From positions 297,939 to 361,938 of the forward strand of contig KE159630.1 in assembly GCA_000403335.2 (NCBI GenBank): 64,000 bases of DNA. The letters are read 5' to 3'. The first letter of the stretch is position 1. Each line of letters begins with the position of its first letter. Origin of the DNA: Lachnospiraceae bacterium MD335. GTDB lineage: Bacteria > Bacillota > Clostridia > Lachnospirales > Lachnospiraceae. Position numbers and translations under genes: made by a program. Below, piece after piece: positions 62,603 through 64,000 of this stretch. The notes beneath the pieces are model-generated. The model was not told the DNA's origin and ran no database searches. It saw nothing but the letters and a program-made list of their open reading frames with translations.

Positions 62603-63493
62603 ATGGAGAATGAAGAACTTGTTGCATTGATAAAGGATAATCAGGACGTAAAGGAAAACATGAAAGCCCTGTGGATACAAAATCAGGGCTTTGTCAGGTC
62701 CGTTGTTGCAAAGTACGCAATTTATGAGGATATGGACGACTTATTACAGCAGGCGTATCTAGGAATGCATACGGCAGTCTATAACTATACGCCGGAGCAT
62801 AACGTCAGGTTTCTGTCATATGCAAAATTTCTGATAAGGGCATCAGTACAGGAATATATTGAAAACTGCAGCAAGACCGTGCGTATTCCACGGAGTATGT
62901 TAATTCTGAAAAGGAAGTGTGCCCGAGTTTCAAATTATATGCTGAAGGAGTTCGGAAGGGAGCCGACAGATGATGAGCTTTGCGGTACTCTGATCATAAC
63001 AGAACAGCAATTGCGGATGATAAGGTGCAGTTGCATCTTTGACAATATAAAAAGCCTGGATACACCAGTGGGGGACGGGGAGGACAGCGACATTATGTTG
63101 TCCGACTGCATAATGGGTGGGCAGGATATTGAAAAAGAGGTTACGGACGGCATTCGGGATAAGGAGCTAAAGGAGACACTGCGCGGAATGCTGGCAGAGC
63201 TTACACAGGAGCAGCAGGAAGTTATCAGGCTCCACTATTCCCAAAACATGACTATGCCGGAAATAGAAGCCTTATTGCACATGAAAACAGGTTCGGCGCG
63301 TGAGCAGAAAGATAAGGCATTGCGTGAGCTGTCAAAACCGCATAGAAAGAAAAAACTGGAGGTATTCATTGAAGAGCGCATATCAACACGTGCAATGAAG
63401 GGAATAGGTGTCGGTGCATTCAACAGGACATGGACGAGCGCAACGGAAAAAGAAGCGCTTAAACTGATTGACTGGCAGCAGTCGCACGGCTGA
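62603..63493 (+). CDS. Sigma-70 family accessory sigma factor
   Basis: A 296-residue sigma factor. Region 2 covers about 28-95 (NQGFVRSVVAKYAIYEDMDDLLQQAYLG, then FLSYAKFLIRASVQEYI), a region 3-like part has KEFGREPTDDELCGTLIITEQQL (about 115-135), and region 4 (about 200-245) ends in MTMPEIEALLHMKTGSAREQKDKALREL. The extra C-terminal 45 residues are unusual. Such proteins are frequent on integrative elements in Clostridia. GGGAGG precedes the ATG. A folded leader with a terminator lies upstream. Regulon unknown. Confidence 0.85.
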   Translation: MENEELVALIKDNQDVKENMKALWIQNQGFVRSVVAKYAIYEDMDDLLQQAYLGMHTAVYNYTPEHNVRFLSYAKFLIRASVQEYIENCSKTVRIPRSMLILKRKCARVSNYMLKEFGREPTDDELCGTLIITEQQLRMIRCSCIFDNIKSLDTPVGDGEDSDIMLSDCIMGGQDIEKEVTDGIRDKELKETLRGMLAELTQEQQEVIRLHYSQNMTMPEIEALLHMKTGSAREQKDKALRELSKPHRKKKLEVFIEERISTRAMKGIGVGAFNRTWTSATEKEALKLIDWQQSHG

Positions 63494-64000
63494 ACTGCAT
63501 ACCCTGCTGTCAACGTGGAACAAAATGCGGGTATTCTGTATGAAAAAGCGAATGTCTGTCATAAGAACAGAGTCGGCAGCAGCCGGCAGACAGGCAAATG
63601 AAAACAGTTTGTTGACACCGTTACGCGCGCGCAGTATCCCCCCTGTTAATCAGTGCTGCGTAAACAGAGCCAGGACCGGCAGCACAGATTGATTTGATAC
63701 ACGCCTTATCATAAAAGGGGTGTGGTATCTTGGGCGTGAACGGACTGTGTTGCGACGTCGCAATAAAAATATGATCCTGATTACCGCAACATGTCTTCCG
63801 GATACTTAAGTTTCCGCAAAATGTAAGCCCAAAATGAATACATCTTCCCAAAGTGCCAATCTGCCGGGTTTTTTGATATTGCAGAATGACAGTTTATAAA
63901 GTAGAGGCACTTTAATAAGCCCCGCCGAAACCGGACTTTGGGGGACATATTCTTTTATCTATTCAAACGGTCAGCTTAAGACAGAGCTGACGGTACTTCG
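63494..64000. other. Unassigned 3' end of window
   Basis: No gene I can support. A 14-bp perfect palindrome TTGCGACGTCGCAA (63750-63763) may be an operator, and GTCAGCT/AGCTGAC (63970-63976, 63985-63991) forms a hairpin. A 50-codon frame from 63540 lacks a ribosome site. Confidence 0.4.

Noticed and set aside
63540..63692. 50-codon frame after the sigma factor
   Set aside because: No ribosome site, unusual composition, no family.

Overview
The window looks like a chromosome segment of a Gram-positive Clostridia bacterium, most likely Lachnospiraceae. This rests on the AGGAGG-type ribosome sites, sigma-A promoters, CIRCE element, LytTR/GHKL signalling pair, lipobox lipoproteins and several small protein families typical of that group. 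The assignment is inferred from gene content; no rRNA is present.

Layout. 1-2090: 3' end of a restriction-modification operon (adenine methylase plus specificity subunit). 2180-4100: flavin-reductase-like gene, a small protein, and a YxeA-like gene behind four 11-bp operator repeats. 4100-5960: an IS110-family element with an unusually long, highly folded 3' non-coding end, directly upstream of the glutamate synthase operon gltBD (6080-12214). 12215-24500: an accessory zone holding a MATE remnant, an ArsR/SdpI pair, three broken toxin-antitoxin loci (Phd-Doc, YefM-RelE type, and a type III ToxN/AbiQ locus with its repeat RNA), a GNAT pseudogene, three large secreted proteins, and a methyltransferase behind a leader-peptide switch. 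25002-28569: a LytTR regulator/GHKL kinase pair with two coiled-coil partners. 28810-42000: L,D-transpeptidase, inositol-phosphatase-like enzyme, TetR regulator, PfkB-like protein with a changed active site, guaB, FHA protein and a four-subunit 2-oxoacid:ferredoxin oxidoreductase operon. 42234-50962: clpB, an SGNH/MBOAT acyl-transfer pair, a PrsA-like foldase and htpG with CIRCE control. 51146-57377: PilT-like ATPase, DUF1653 protein, glycosyltransferase, glyA and a degenerate GH3 protein. 57602-58760: tRNA-Gly followed by fused fragments of an integrase, an Uma2 nuclease and a GH31 enzyme, a decayed tRNA-linked island. 58884-64000: beta-CASP metallo-hydrolase, DHFR, ilvE, and an accessory sigma factor behind a terminator-like leader.

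The core genes cover nitrogen assimilation (gltBD, ilvE), purine and one-carbon metabolism (guaB, glyA, dihydrofolate reductase), anaerobic keto-acid oxidation and protein quality control (clpB, htpG, PrsA). The accessory zone is rich in RNA-level devices. The most interesting are the type III toxin-antitoxin locus (21500-22173), the candidate guide RNA of the IS110 element (5560-5960), the leader-peptide switch (22256-22369) and a small palindromic repeat family, one copy of which heads an in-frame insertion in an antitoxin gene.
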